Origin: an uncultured Amaricoccus sp.
GTDB lineage: Bacteria; Pseudomonadota; Alphaproteobacteria; Rhodobacterales; Rhodobacteraceae
Assembly: GCF_937858865.1 (NCBI RefSeq)
Contig: NZ_CALLYO010000571.1
Coordinates: 1-24,824 of the forward strand
DNA: 24,824 bases
Reading direction: 5' to 3'
A program made the translations under genes and the position numbers. The notes below the pieces were generated by a model, which was not told the DNA's origin, did no database searches, and worked only from the letters and a program-made list of their open reading frames with translations. Positions 1 through 7,219 of this stretch are shown here, in pieces. Each line of letters begins with the position of its first letter. The first letter of the stretch is position 1.

Positions 1-189
1 CGCGGCCTGCACCGCCTGCGCTGCGCCCGATGCCGCCGGCGCGCCGGCCGCGTCCTTCACCCGCTCGGCGTCGCCGCGCTCGACGAGGCGGCTCGAGACG
101 AGGTCCGCGGCCTGAACGGGCAGGGCGACGGGCAAAACGGCGGGCAGGACGGCGAGCGCCGCGGCGAGGAGGAGGGCGGTTCGCGGCAT
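1..189 (-). CDS. exported protein of unknown function, N-terminus only
   Basis: This is the first 63 codons of a minus-strand gene that runs off the left edge of the window. The ATG at 189 is preceded by GAGGTG, a usable ribosome binding site. The protein starts MPRTALLLAAALAVLP, a basic residue followed by a long hydrophobic core, and has a plausible signal-peptidase I site after VQA near residue 27. The mature part begins ADLVSSRLVERGDAER and then becomes rich in Ala, Gly and Gln. No domain can be recognised in this fragment, so only export to the periplasm or beyond is inferred. It is divergent from the lipoprotein gene that starts at 268. Confidence 0.7.
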   Translation of the reverse strand, partial: MPRTALLLAAALAVLPAVLPVALPVQAADLVSSRLVERGDAERVKDAAGAPAASGAAQAVQAA

Positions 190-267
190 GGGGCACCTCT
201 TTGCATCGGAACATCGAGGGCGCTAGATGGTTGAGGATGGCTTAAGGGCGCGATCGCGGAGGGGAAG

Positions 268-786
268 GTGCGGGCATTGACGCTGGTGGCGGCGGTGGCG
301 CTGGCCGGGTGCGTGGCACCCGGGGTGGCGCCGCCGGGGGTCGGAACGGTCCAGGCGGAGCGGAAGGCGAATGTCGCCGCGCCGCTGGCGCGGGGAGAGA
401 CGCAGCTCGTGGTGCGCACGCTGGCGGGGCCGGCAGGGTCGGCGGGCGGGCAGGAGGTCGCGGGGGCGGCCTGCGTGGCCGAGTCGGCCTATTTCCGTGC
501 CGAGTTCGCGAGCCCGGCCCGGGTCCTCCTGCCCGACTTCGGGGAGAGCGCGCCGCCGGTGACGGTGACCTGCCGCTCGGGCACGGCGACGGGCAGCGCC
601 GTCGCGGCGCCGCAGGCGGCCTGGCAGGGCGGGCTCGGCGGCTGGCCGGCGGGCGGGGTCTCGGTCGGCACCGGCACGAGTTCGGGCGTCGGCGTCGGCT
701 TCGGCTGGTGGGGCGGCGGCGGGGTCGGCGCGGCCGGCGGCGTGCCGGTGGTGCGCTATCCCGAGCTGCGGATCGTGCTCGGCTGA
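268..786 (+). CDS. small lipoprotein, hypothetical (paralogue of 1350-1850)
   Basis: The GTG at 268 is chosen because GGAGGGG lies just upstream. The 172-aa product has a lipoprotein signal, with Cys15 after an AVALAGC lipobox. A central block reads roughly CVAESAYFRAEF..PARVLLPDFGESAPPVTVTC (residues about 70-103). The same arrangement recurs in the lipoprotein at 1350-1850 (C.VEGAPYFSATV..PVRLALPDLGPDAPALVATC), so the two are diverged paralogues. Two conserved Cys bracket this block and could form a disulfide. The C-terminal third is low-complexity Gly/Trp/Val and ends in a VRYPELRIVL-like strand, also shared (HYPDLAVSL). No characterised family was recognised. Probably an envelope-anchored protein. 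Confidence 0.75.
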   Translation: MRALTLVAAVALAGCVAPGVAPPGVGTVQAERKANVAAPLARGETQLVVRTLAGPAGSAGGQEVAGAACVAESAYFRAEFASPARVLLPDFGESAPPVTVTCRSGTATGSAVAAPQAAWQGGLGGWPAGGVSVGTGTSSGVGVGFGWWGGGGVGAAGGVPVVRYPELRIVLG

Positions 787-789
787 GGC

Positions 790-1098
790 TCAGCCGTCGG
801 TGCAGCTGTAGAAGCGGGTGGTGGTGGCGCCGGTGCAGCGGCCGTGCAGGTCGTAGACGCGGCAGGCCTCCTGCCAGCCGCTGAAGCGGCTGCCGCCGGG
901 GTGGCCCCAGCCGCGGCACTGGCGCGAGGCGCGGGCCTCGGCCTCGCGCCAGTCGGCGGAGACCGGATTGTAGATGGTGCCGGTCGAGGCCATGGTCACG
1001 ATGCCGTCGGCGCGGCTGTGGCCGGCCGGCACCGGCTTCACCCCGGGCGGGGTGCCGCCGCAGGCCGCCAGGAGGAGCAGGATGAGGACCGGGCGCAT
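790..1098 (-). CDS. YecR-like lipoprotein
   Basis: A longer reading starts at 1149, but the ATG at 1098 puts a lipoprotein signal at the N-terminus (MRPVLILLLLAAC, lipid Cys13). The product is 102 aa. The mature part contains GHSRADGIV, then an Ala/Glu-rich helix with a Cys followed by GWG, and finally paired cysteines (ACRVYD..GRCTG..RFYSCTD). As I recall the E. coli YecR-like family, it has SRADG, CxxWG and a C-terminal YxC tail, and this protein fits that pattern. The YecR assignment is by eye and tentative; the lipoprotein call is firmer. The gene is convergent with 268-786, with only 3 nt between the stops. Confidence 0.6.
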   Translation of the reverse strand: MRPVLILLLLAACGGTPPGVKPVPAGHSRADGIVTMASTGTIYNPVSADWREAEARASRQCRGWGHPGGSRFSGWQEACRVYDLHGRCTGATTTRFYSCTDG

Positions 1099-1349
1099 GG
1101 CGGGAGCGTGCGCCGCGGGGGCCGTTCCGGTCAACGAGAGCGTTACCAAGGGGTTAACGCCGGCGGCGGAGGCGGCATGGTCGAGTGCGGGTTGAGTGAC
1201 GCTGGTTTGTCGGGATTGTCAATGGCTTGCGTCGCGTCCTTCTCCCGGTGTAGCGACCTGCGGGGCGCCGCGGCGCTTCAACGGGCTTGATTCGGCGGCG
1301 CGAGGGGCGCTTGATCGGCCGGCAGGCAAGAAGAACCTGGAGGGACAGG

Positions 1350-1850
1350 ATGCGGGCGATGTGGATCGCGCTGGCGCTCGGGCTCGCGGGCTGCGGCGGG
1401 CAGGCCTACGACTGGCGGGCGATGGAGGGCGGCGGGGCCGGGCTGCCGGTCGTGACGATGCGCTCGGCGCCGGAGATGGTGGTGCCGCCGACGCGCGGGC
1501 CGCTGCGGACGCTCGCGGTCAGGACCTTCGTACCCGGCACCGAGGTGGACGGCTGGGACGAGGTGACGGGGGCGACCTGCCGGGTGGAGGGGGCGCCCTA
1601 CTTCAGCGCCACCGTGCTCACGCCGGTGCGCCTGGCGCTGCCCGATCTCGGGCCGGACGCGCCGGCGCTGGTCGCCACCTGCGAGAAGGGCACGCTCAGG
1701 GGGCAGGCGGGGGTCGAGCCGGCCTTCAGCTGGCCGGAGGAGGGGCGGCCCTCGGCGCCGCAGCGGATCTGGTGGGGCGGCGGCTGGTGGTGGGGCTTCC
1801 AGAGGACCGGGCCGCTGCACTATCCCGACCTCGCCGTGTCGCTGCGCTGA
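1350..1850 (+). CDS. small lipoprotein, hypothetical (paralogue of 268-786)
   Basis: The ATG at 1350 has GGAGGGA about 5 nt upstream and gives a 166-aa product with lipidation Cys15 (LALGLAGC). A longer upstream reading would place the lipobox internally and is rejected. The region around residues 69-110 (Cys, APYFSA, PVRLALPDLGPDAP, VATC) matches the corresponding block of the lipoprotein at 268-786. The tail is Trp/Gly-rich (WWGGGWWWG) and closes with HYPDLAVSL. The Trp-rich stretch before a predicted final beta strand could be membrane-associating. It lies 13 nt upstream of the lytic transglycosylase gene and is probably co-transcribed with it. Function unknown. Confidence 0.78.
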   Translation: MRAMWIALALGLAGCGGQAYDWRAMEGGGAGLPVVTMRSAPEMVVPPTRGPLRTLAVRTFVPGTEVDGWDEVTGATCRVEGAPYFSATVLTPVRLALPDLGPDAPALVATCEKGTLRGQAGVEPAFSWPEEGRPSAPQRIWWGGGWWWGFQRTGPLHYPDLAVSLR

Positions 1851-1863
1851 GGGAGGGATGGCG

Positions 1864-2316
1864 ATGCGTGTGCTGCTTCTTCCCGCCCTTCTCGCGCTCG
1901 CGGCCTGCGCCGGGAGCCCGGAGAGGGAGGCGCCGGCGGCGAGCCGGGCGCTCTATCCCAACGAGACGCCGGAGCTGCGGGCGCTGATCGAGGAATATTC
2001 CGCCGCCTACGGGGTGCCGGTCAGCCTGGTGCAGCGGGTTGTCATCCGCGAGAGCCGGCACGTGCCGGAGGCGCGCAACGGCCCCTACTACGGGCTGATG
2101 CAGATCCTGCCGCAGACGGCGGCGACCATGGGCTACCGCGGCGGGCCGACCGGGCTGCTCGATCCGGAGACGAACCTCCGCTACGGGGTGAAGTACCTGC
2201 GCGGGGCCTGGCTGGTCGCCGACGGCGACCAGGACGAGGCGGTCGGCTGGTACGCCAAGGGCTATTACTACGAGGCCAAGCGCAAGGGGCTGCTCGAGGA
2301 GACGGGGCTGAGGTAG
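1864..2316 (+). CDS. lipoprotein lytic transglycosylase (SLT family 1)
   Basis: This enzyme would cleave the beta-1,4 MurNAc-GlcNAc bond of peptidoglycan at the inner face of the outer membrane or in the periplasm. There are two candidate starts, ATG 1858 and ATG 1864. GGGAGGG directly abuts the first and lies 6 nt before the second, so 1864 is preferred. The 150-aa product has lipobox Cys15 (ALAAC). It then carries the SLT fold: VSLVQRVVIRESRH with catalytic Glu63 in RES, YYGLMQILPQTA (residues 75-86), a DPETNLRYGVKYL helix and the C-terminal VGWYAKG. It is short, with essentially no domain beyond the catalytic core. It follows a lipoprotein gene closely, which suggests a local envelope-remodelling role. 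Confidence 0.88.
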   Translation: MRVLLLPALLALAACAGSPEREAPAASRALYPNETPELRALIEEYSAAYGVPVSLVQRVVIRESRHVPEARNGPYYGLMQILPQTAATMGYRGGPTGLLDPETNLRYGVKYLRGAWLVADGDQDEAVGWYAKGYYYEAKRKGLLEETGLR

Positions 2317-2353
2317 GCCGCGCGCCTGGGCGCGGGGGCCTGCCGCCCGCGGT

Positions 2354-2390
2354 GTCCCCGGGCCCGCGCCAGGCGGCGGGACCCGGGGAC
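2354..2390. terminator. strong hairpin between convergent genes, likely bidirectional terminator
   Basis: GTCCCCGGG (2354-2362) pairs with CCCGGGGAC (2382-2390). With A2381 bulged the stem continues CCCGC (2363-2367) with GCGGG (2376-2380), giving 14 bp and an 8-nt loop. It sits 38 nt past the transglycosylase stop and about 47 nt past the acyl-CoA dehydrogenase stop on the other strand. No clear T-run follows on either strand, so the termination role is inferred from position and stability. Confidence 0.5.
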
Positions 2391-2420
2391 GCTTCCCGGG
2401 GACGCTTCCCGGGGACGCTT
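2382..2420. repeat. three perfect tandem copies of a 13-bp unit
   Basis: CCCGGGGACGCTT occurs three times head to tail without a mismatch (2382-2394, 2395-2407, 2408-2420), 16 nt short of the acyl-CoA dehydrogenase stop. Each unit contains the right arm of the adjacent hairpin, so the left arm at 2354-2362 could pair with any of the three. Confidence 0.95.
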
Positions 2421-2436
2421 CGAGGTCGGCGCTCCG

Positions 2437-4197
2437 CTACGCGAACGCGAAGTCGGGCGCGAGCACCGTGCTCGGGTCGGAGCGGAGCGCCTCGGCGAGC
2501 GCCCGCGTCTGCGGCAGGAGGCGGTCGACGTAGAAGCGCGCGAGCGCGGGCTTGCCGGCCTCGGCCCGCGTCGCCGCGTCGCCCGAGGCGGCGGAGGCCG
2601 CCGCCATGCGGACCCACATCCAGCCGAAGGCGACGAGCGCGAACAGCCGCAGGTAGTCGGTGGCGGCGGCGCCGGCTTCCGCCGGGGTGGCGCCGGCGAG
2701 GCGGTCGGTCGCGGCTTCGAGCAGGTCGAGCGCCTCGATGACCGGCGCGGCGAGCGCGGCGCCGGCGGCCGGCGCCGCCGCGTCGACCTCGGTCCGCACG
2801 AGGGTGAAGAACCGCCTGACCAGGGCGCCGCCGTCGAGGCCGAGCTTGCGGGTGACGAGGTCCATCGCCTGGACGCCGTTGGTGCCCTCGTAGATCTGGG
2901 CGATGCGGGCGTCGCGGACATACTGCTCCATGCCCCATTCGCGGATGTAGCCGTGCCCGCCGAAGACCTGCTGCGAGGCGACCGCGGTCTCGAAGCCGAA
3001 GTCGGTGAAGGCGGCCTTGATGACCGGGGTCAGCAGCGCGACCATCGCGTCGGCCTCGCGGTGGATCTCCGGGTTGGGGTGGCGGGCGGCGACGTCCATG
3101 CGGAGCGCCGTCCAGACCGCGAGCGCCCGGGCGGCCTCGATGTAGGCGCGCCCCGAGAGGAGCATCCGGCGCACGTCCGGGTGGGCGATGATCGGAACCG
3201 GTCCGGGGGTGCCGTCCGCGCCGGCGCCCTGGAGCCGGTCCTGCGCATAGGCGACCGCCTTCTGGCTGGCGATCTCGGCGACGCCGAGGCCCTGGACGCC
3301 GACCATCAGCCGCTCGGCGTTCATCATGGTGAACATGGCGTTGAGGCCGCGCCCGGGCTCGCCGACCAGCCAGCCGGTGGCGCCGTCGTAGTTCATCACG
3401 CAGGTCGGCTGGGCGTGGATGCCCATCTTGTGCTCGAGCGCGCCGACCGACATCGGGTTGCGCGCGCCGAGGCCGCCGTCGGCGTCGGGCAGGAACTTCG
3501 GGCAGAGGAAGAGGCTGATGCCCTTCACGCCCTTCGGCGCGTCGGGCAGGCGGGCGAGCACGAGGTGGATGACGTTGCCGCCGAAGTCGTGGTCGCCCGA
3601 GGAGATGAAGATCTTGGTGCCGGTGATCGCGAAGCTGCCGTCGCCGTTCGGGACGGCGCGGGTGGAGAGCAGGCCGAGGTCGGTTCCGGCCGAGGCCTCG
3701 GTCAGCGCCATCGCGCCGGTCCACTCGCCGGAGACCATCTTCGGCAGGTAGGCGGCCTTGAGCTCGGGGCTGGCGTGCCGCTCGATCGCCTCGACGGCGC
3801 CGCGGCTCAGGCCCGGGAACAGGCTGAACGAGAGGTTGGCCGAGCAGAGGATCTCGTCGAGGAGGATCTGGAGCACCCGCGGCAGGCCCTGGCCGCCGTA
3901 CTCGGGATCGCCGGAGAGGCTGCACCAGCCGGCCTCGGCGAAGGCGCGGTAGGCGTCGGCCATGCCCTTGGCCGTCACGACGTCGCCGTCGACGAGCCGG
4001 CAGCCCTCCTCGTCGGCGGGGCGGTTCAGCGGCTCGAGCACGTCGCTCGCGAACTTGCCGGCTTCCTCGAGCACGGTGACGGCAAGCTCGGCGTTCACCT
4101 CGTCATAGCCGGGAAGTTCGGCCATGATCTGGTCGAAGTCGAAGACGCGCGTCAGCAGGAAGGCGACGTCGTCGATGGGGGCGGTATAGGCTGACAT
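2437..4197 (-). CDS. acyl-CoA dehydrogenase, DmdC-like with C-terminal extension
   Basis: This is an FAD-dependent acyl-CoA dehydrogenase making trans-2-enoyl-CoA, 586 aa, which is the long form of the family. An N-terminal helical segment is followed by the mid-domain flavin motif GAMALTEASAGTDLG (161-175) and then FAITGTKIFISSGDHD (189-204). Further on come the substrate/FAD-binding helices (AERLMVGVQGLG), the FGGHGYIREWGMEQYVRDARI motif and IYEGTNGVQAMDL with the likely catalytic Glu437. The extra ~130 residues after KLGL match the acyl-CoA dehydrogenase C-terminal domain seen in 3-methylmercaptopropionyl-CoA dehydrogenase-type proteins. It is last in the PHA operon, 17 nt after phaZ. Here it most likely supplies enoyl-CoA to the MaoC hydratase rather than acting on methylmercaptopropionyl-CoA. 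Confidence 0.9.
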   Translation of the reverse strand: MSAYTAPIDDVAFLLTRVFDFDQIMAELPGYDEVNAELAVTVLEEAGKFASDVLEPLNRPADEEGCRLVDGDVVTAKGMADAYRAFAEAGWCSLSGDPEYGGQGLPRVLQILLDEILCSANLSFSLFPGLSRGAVEAIERHASPELKAAYLPKMVSGEWTGAMALTEASAGTDLGLLSTRAVPNGDGSFAITGTKIFISSGDHDFGGNVIHLVLARLPDAPKGVKGISLFLCPKFLPDADGGLGARNPMSVGALEHKMGIHAQPTCVMNYDGATGWLVGEPGRGLNAMFTMMNAERLMVGVQGLGVAEIASQKAVAYAQDRLQGAGADGTPGPVPIIAHPDVRRMLLSGRAYIEAARALAVWTALRMDVAARHPNPEIHREADAMVALLTPVIKAAFTDFGFETAVASQQVFGGHGYIREWGMEQYVRDARIAQIYEGTNGVQAMDLVTRKLGLDGGALVRRFFTLVRTEVDAAAPAAGAALAAPVIEALDLLEAATDRLAGATPAEAGAAATDYLRLFALVAFGWMWVRMAAASAASGDAATRAEAGKPALARFYVDRLLPQTRALAEALRSDPSTVLAPDFAFA

Positions 4198-4214
4198 GGA
4201 TTGGCCTCGTCGGG

Positions 4215-5069
4215 TCAGGGGTGAACGAGCTCGCCGGGGCGAGCGGGTGCGGGGGCCGGACGGTCGTCGCCGGCGAGGAAACGCTCGATCCGGGCGGCAG
4301 TGCCCGCCGGATCGGTCAGGATGAAGAGATGGCCGCAGGCGACGATCTCGAGGCGGGCGTCGGGCAGGCGATTGGCGAGGATGCGGCCGTTCGCCACCGG
4401 CACGATCGGGTCGTCGTCGCCCATCAGGATCAGGACCGGCAGCGTGAGGCGCGGCAGCCAGAGCCAGCTCGTCCAGCCGGCGCTGGCGAGCAGCTGGTAG
4501 AGATAGCCGCGGCGGCTGGTGGCGAGCATCGCCTGGGCGTGCTCGGCGAGGAGCGCCCGGTCGTAGCGCAGCAGGCCGCCGTAGAGGTCGGGACCGACCG
4601 TGAGCAGGTGCGCGGGGTCGGCGTAGCGGCGCGGCGTCGCGAGCTGCTTCAGCACCCGCGGGCTGCCGGGCACCATGACGAAGCCGGCGCAGGTGGCGGC
4701 CAGCGTCAGCGAGCGGCAGCGCGCGGGGAAGTCGTGGGCGAACTGCTGGGCCAGCGCGCCGCCCCAGGAGACGCCGAAGACGTCGACCTCCCCGATGCCG
4801 AGCGCGTCGAGCAGCCGCGCGGCCAGGCGGGTGAGCCAGGCGAAGCGGTAGGGCAGCGCCGGGGTCGGCGAGCCGCCGACCCCGGGGACGTCGAAGGTGA
4901 CGACGCGGGTGTCGCGGAAGTGCGTCGCGAACGGCGCCACCGTCTCGAGGCTCGCGCCGATCCCGTTGAAGACGAGGAGCGTGCGCGAGGCGGACTCCGC
5001 CCCGTGGATGGCGACGCGGACGTCCTGTCCGGCGATGCGCAGGGTGCGGATATCGGTCTTCTGGTCCAC
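4215..5069 (-). CDS. phaZ: intracellular medium-chain-length PHA depolymerase
   Basis: An alpha/beta hydrolase that breaks down stored polyhydroxyalkanoate granules. The GTG at 5069 is preferred: GGGGAGGAC lies about 8 nt upstream and the resulting 284-aa length equals that of Pseudomonas PhaZ. Upstream reading would run into the phaC 3' end. Diagnostic blocks are LLVFNGIGASLETV (31-44), TFDVPGVGGSPTP (58-70), FGVSWGGALAQQFAHD with nucleophile Ser101, GFVMVPGSPRVL, LMGDDDPIVP with the catalytic Asp near 219-220, and CGHLFI with His247. The closeness to Pseudomonas PhaZ in these blocks, including FNGIGA and GGSPTP, makes the call firm. It lies between phaC (16-nt gap) and the acyl-CoA dehydrogenase, so synthesis and breakdown are co-expressed. 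Confidence 0.92.
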   Translation of the reverse strand: MDQKTDIRTLRIAGQDVRVAIHGAESASRTLLVFNGIGASLETVAPFATHFRDTRVVTFDVPGVGGSPTPALPYRFAWLTRLAARLLDALGIGEVDVFGVSWGGALAQQFAHDFPARCRSLTLAATCAGFVMVPGSPRVLKQLATPRRYADPAHLLTVGPDLYGGLLRYDRALLAEHAQAMLATSRRGYLYQLLASAGWTSWLWLPRLTLPVLILMGDDDPIVPVANGRILANRLPDARLEIVACGHLFILTDPAGTAARIERFLAGDDRPAPAPARPGELVHP

Positions 5070-5085
5070 CTCGGCGTCCTCCCCG

Positions 5086-6720
5086 TCAGGCCGCTGCGCG
5101 GACGTAGGTGCCGGGCGCGTCGGCCGATGGTCGGTGCCGGCGCGAGCCGACGGCCTTCGGCGCGGCGATCCGGTCGCCGCCGCGGGCGTCGAGCCAGCGG
5201 TGCCAGTGCGGCCACCAGCTCCCGGCGTGGGTCTCGGCGCCGGCGAGGAAGGCGTCGGGCGTCGCATGCTCGCCGTCGTTGCTCAGGAAGCGCGCCTTCG
5301 GGTTGCCGGGCGGGTTGATCAGCGACTGGACGTGGCCGGACTGGCTGAGCACGAAGGTCGAAGAGCCGCCGAGCCCGGCACGGGTCAGGTAGCAGCCGTC
5401 CCAGGGCGTGATGTGGTCGGTCTCGCCGCCCATCAGGTAGGCGTCGCAGCGGATGTCCTTCAGGCTGAGCGCGTGGCCGCAGATGGTCGGGCCGCCCTCG
5501 CCGGTGACGCCGCCGGTCTCGATCAGCTGCAGCATGTCGGAATGCAGCGCCGCGGGCAGGTTCGTGGTGTCGGCGTTCCAGTAGAGGAGGTCAAAGGCCG
5601 GCGGCGCCTCGCCGATCAGGTAGTTGTTGACCCAGTAGGACCAGATCAGGTCGTTCGGCCGCAGCCAGGCGAAGGCGCGCTCGAGGTCCTTGCCGGCGAG
5701 CACGCCCTTGGAGCGCGAGAGCATCCGCGCGAGCTCGAGCGTCTCGAAGCTGGCGAAGAGGCCCATGGAGGTGTCCTGCGCGCCCGAGACGTCGAGGATC
5801 GCGACGAAGAGCGACAGCGACCCCGCCCGCTCGACGCCCCGCGCGCCCCAGAGCGCGGCGAGGAGTGCCGCGGTGATGCCGCCCGAGCAGGCGCCGACGA
5901 GGTTGAGGTCGGGCGATCCGGAGATGTCGCAGGCGACCGCGGTCGCGCGGTCGAGCGCCTCGACGTAGCTCTCGAGGGTCCAGTGCGCCTCGGACTCGGT
6001 CGGGTTCTTCCAGCTGACGATGAAGACCTGGTGGCCCTCGGCGACGAGCGCCTCGACGATCGAGCGGCCGGGGGCGAGGTCCCAGATGTAGAACTTGTTG
6101 ATCTGCGGCGGCACGATGAACACCGGGCGCGCGCGCACCTCGGCCGTCGTGGGCGCGTACTGGATCAGCTCGAGATGGTCCTCGGCGTAGACGACGCGGC
6201 CGGGGGTGAGCGCGAGGTCGCTGCCGACCTCGAACTTCGACTTGTCGACCATCGACGGCAGGCCGCCGTTCGCGGTCATGTCGCTCAGGAACTGCCGCAT
6301 CCCGACGACGAGGTTGCGGCCGCCCTGCTCGAGCGTCACCTTCATCGCCGCCGGGTTGGTGAGGAGCGCGTTGGTCGGCGCCAGCGCGTCGGTGACGAGG
6401 TCGGTCGCGATCCGCACCCGCAGCTTGTCGCGCGCCGTGACGTCGAGGCCGTCGACCCAGCCGGAGACCGCGTTCGACCATGCGAGGTAGGACTGCATCA
6501 GGGCGTTGTAGCCGGGGTTCGACGTCCAGACCGGGTCGCGGAAGCGCTTGTCGCCCTTGGCCGGCTGGAGGGTGCCGCGGCCGGTCAGGCTTTCGAGCGT
6601 CTGCTGGCTGGCACGCAGCGCGTGCGCGACGGCGGTCTGCGGCCGGGCGAGGGCGCTGGCGGCCAGACCGACCATCGACAGCGCCAGGTCGGCGGCATTC
6701 TCCACGCGTTTGGCGGACAT
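5086..6720 (-). CDS. phaC: PHA synthase, class II type
   Basis: This enzyme polymerises (R)-3-hydroxyacyl-CoA into PHA at the granule surface. It is 544 aa. The N-terminal PhaC domain includes FRDPVWTSNPGYNALMQSYLAW (60-81). The catalytic domain has IVPPQINKFYIWDL, the modified lipase box GACSGG with nucleophile Cys278, GGETDHITPW with Asp435 and SQSGHVQSLINPPG with His463. A stand-alone protein of this length with GACSGG fits the Pseudomonas PhaC1/PhaC2 group, which prefers C6-C14 monomers and needs no PhaE or PhaR partner. The last ~30 residues are basic and poorly conserved. The neighbouring phaZ, phasin, MaoC and fadD genes support a medium-chain substrate. The ATG at 6720 has AAGGAGAGG upstream. 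Confidence 0.95.
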   Translation of the reverse strand: MSAKRVENAADLALSMVGLAASALARPQTAVAHALRASQQTLESLTGRGTLQPAKGDKRFRDPVWTSNPGYNALMQSYLAWSNAVSGWVDGLDVTARDKLRVRIATDLVTDALAPTNALLTNPAAMKVTLEQGGRNLVVGMRQFLSDMTANGGLPSMVDKSKFEVGSDLALTPGRVVYAEDHLELIQYAPTTAEVRARPVFIVPPQINKFYIWDLAPGRSIVEALVAEGHQVFIVSWKNPTESEAHWTLESYVEALDRATAVACDISGSPDLNLVGACSGGITAALLAALWGARGVERAGSLSLFVAILDVSGAQDTSMGLFASFETLELARMLSRSKGVLAGKDLERAFAWLRPNDLIWSYWVNNYLIGEAPPAFDLLYWNADTTNLPAALHSDMLQLIETGGVTGEGGPTICGHALSLKDIRCDAYLMGGETDHITPWDGCYLTRAGLGGSSTFVLSQSGHVQSLINPPGNPKARFLSNDGEHATPDAFLAGAETHAGSWWPHWHRWLDARGGDRIAAPKAVGSRRHRPSADAPGTYVRAAA

Positions 6721-6741
6721 GTTTCCTCTCCTTCTTTTCCG

Positions 6742-7209
6742 TTATCCGACGACGAGGGCGAGCACCTCGCCCACCACCGCCGGCTTGTCGGCGCCCGCGA
6801 CCCGCGCCGCCGCCTCGAGGCGGAGGAGCTGCCGGCCGGCGCCCTTGTCCTCGACCTCGGCGAGGCGGAAGCCGCAGGCGACCGCCGCGCCGGCCGGGAC
6901 CGGCGCGAGGAAGCGGACCTTGTCGAGGCCGTAGTTGATGACCCCCTTGGCGTCGGCGGGCACGATGCCCGCCTCGGTGATCGCCGCCGCCATCAGCGAC
7001 AGCGTGAGGAAACCGTGCGCGACCGGCCCGCCGAACGGGCTCTCGGCGCGGGCGCGCTCGACGTCGACGTGGATCCACTGGTGGTCGCCGGTCACCTCGG
7101 CGAAGCCGTCGATCCGCGGCTGGCCGACCGTGACCGGGGCCGAGGCCCCGAAGTCGTGGCCGACGAAGTCGCGAAGCGTCGCGGTGCTGTAGCCTGCGGG
7201 TGCGGGCAT
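6742..7209 (-). CDS. MaoC-like (R)-specific enoyl-CoA hydratase
   Basis: A 155-aa hot-dog-fold protein of the MaoC dehydratase family. Residues 36-71 read FAEVTGDHQWIHVDVERA...FGGPVAHGFLTLSLM. Asp42 and His47 have the same five-residue spacing as the catalytic Asp31/His36 of Aeromonas PhaJ, and AHGFL is the usual hydratase-2 follow-on. It would hydrate trans-2-enoyl-CoA to (R)-3-hydroxyacyl-CoA, the monomer PhaC needs, and so diverts beta-oxidation intermediates into PHA. It lies 10 nt after fadD and 21 nt before phaC. The alternative is a generic NodN-like dehydratase, since the family does not fix stereospecificity; operon position favours the PHA role. Confidence 0.88.
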   Translation of the reverse strand: MPAPAGYSTATLRDFVGHDFGASAPVTVGQPRIDGFAEVTGDHQWIHVDVERARAESPFGGPVAHGFLTLSLMAAAITEAGIVPADAKGVINYGLDKVRFLAPVPAGAAVACGFRLAEVEDKGAGRQLLRLEAAARVAGADKPAVVGEVLALVVG

Positions 7210-7219
7210 CTCTCCCTCC

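Noticed and set aside
1196..1290. A frame from GTG 1196 beginning with a CxxC zinc-ribbon-like stretch (VCRDCQWLAS...TCGAPRRF)
   Set aside because: The Cys pattern looks protein-like, but the frame has no ribosome binding site and continues out of frame through the well-supported lipoprotein at 1350-1850. At most it is a decayed fragment.
2953..4194. Long plus-strand open frame opposite the acyl-CoA dehydrogenase
   Set aside because: It is an antisense shadow produced by high GC: Ala/Arg/Gly/Asp-rich, with no motifs and no ribosome site. The minus-strand frame has all family motifs.
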